NCBI RefSeq assembly: GCF_027186265.1
Contig: NZ_CP114176.1
Span: forward strand, 1,798,001-1,862,000
Source: Lentibacillus daqui
Lineage (GTDB): Bacteria; Bacillota; Bacilli; Bacillales; Amphibacillaceae
Reading direction: 5' to 3'
DNA length: 64,000 bases
The translations under genes were made by a program, and so were the position numbers. The notes beneath the pieces are model-generated. The model did not search any database. It saw only the letters and a list, made by a program, of their open reading frames with translations, and was not told the DNA's origin. This document shows positions 63,963 through 64,000 of the stretch, piece after piece (position 1 is the stretch's first letter; every line of letters begins with the position of its first letter).

Positions 63963-64000
63963 CATCATGCCTCCTTGTTATATCCGCCTCCGGCGCAAGA

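Noticed and set aside
1..64000. CRISPR arrays, rRNA or tRNA genes, prophage or transposase genes
   Set aside because: No regularly spaced repeats, no conserved rRNA or tRNA blocks and no transposase or phage proteins were seen.

Overview
The window is a chromosomal segment of a low-GC, endospore-forming member of the Bacillaceae. Gene content and order follow the Bacillus subtilis resABCDE - fer - recQ - gudB - sleB - cmk - der - spoIVA - hbs - hepS/menG/hepT - aro/his/tyr - qcrABC - dapB - bshA - cca - birA - dinG - aspB - asnS - dnaD - nth - ponA - recU region almost gene for gene. Spore genes (sleB, ypeB, spoVIF, spoIVA, a small sspM-like gene) show that the organism sporulates. Bacillithiol genes (ypdA, bshA) and a menaquinol:cytochrome c oxidoreductase (qcrABC) fit an aerobic Firmicute. 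Dispersed repeats of a type I associate with halotolerant genera (Virgibacillus, Oceanobacillus, Lentibacillus) suggest that neighbourhood; this genus-level statement is inference.

Layout. 1-4.2 kb: cytochrome c biogenesis (resB end, resC) and the ResD/ResE two-component system. 4.5-8.4 kb: ferredoxin on the minus strand, then divergent ypbB-recQ-ypbD-ypbE-like operon with overlapping genes. 8.5-12.4 kb: accessory insert relative to B. subtilis, with a large KatE-type catalase whose haem-pocket residues are substituted, and a translationally coupled small GatC/AtzG-like protein plus amidase. 12.7-19.3 kb: mecB, gudB, ypdA, ansA (minus), sleB-ypeB. 19.4-28.7 kb: a structured repeat, then cmk, plsC, ypfD, yphA, der, gpsA, spoVIF, yphE, yphF, spoIVA. 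29.2-33.1 kb: hup, then hepS-menG-hepT (interrupted by a second copy of the repeat) and ndk. 33.4-39.6 kb: the chorismate superoperon aroC-aroB-aroH-hisC-tyrA-aroA, without trp genes. 39.7-47 kb: ypiA, ypiB, ypiF, qcrABC, ypjA, a short ypjB, a zinc peptidase and ypjC (minus). 47.2-55 kb: ypjD, dapB, mgsA, bshA, cca, birA, dinG. 55.5-60 kb: ypmB, aspB, asnS, dnaD, nth. 60-64 kb (minus strand): ponA, recU and sspM.

How the genes work together. HepS/HepT and MenG make menaquinone, which QcrABC oxidises; ResBC assemble c-type cytochromes such as QcrC, and ResDE regulates respiration. AroC/AroB/AroH/AroA/TyrA/HisC form chorismate, prephenate and tyrosine/phenylalanine precursors. SleB/YpeB, SpoIVA, SpoVIF and SspM act in spore formation and germination.

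Most of the window is conserved housekeeping sequence. The parts that deserve a second look are the altered catalase, the GatC-like/amidase pair, two families of dispersed structured repeats (one apparently forming the 3' end of menG), a minus-strand terminator with no matching gene, an orphan promoter facing fer, and several local gene losses (trp operon and mtrAB, bshB1, panBCD, ypfA). Start codons were re-chosen from ribosome-binding sites and family alignments from memory; no database search was run.
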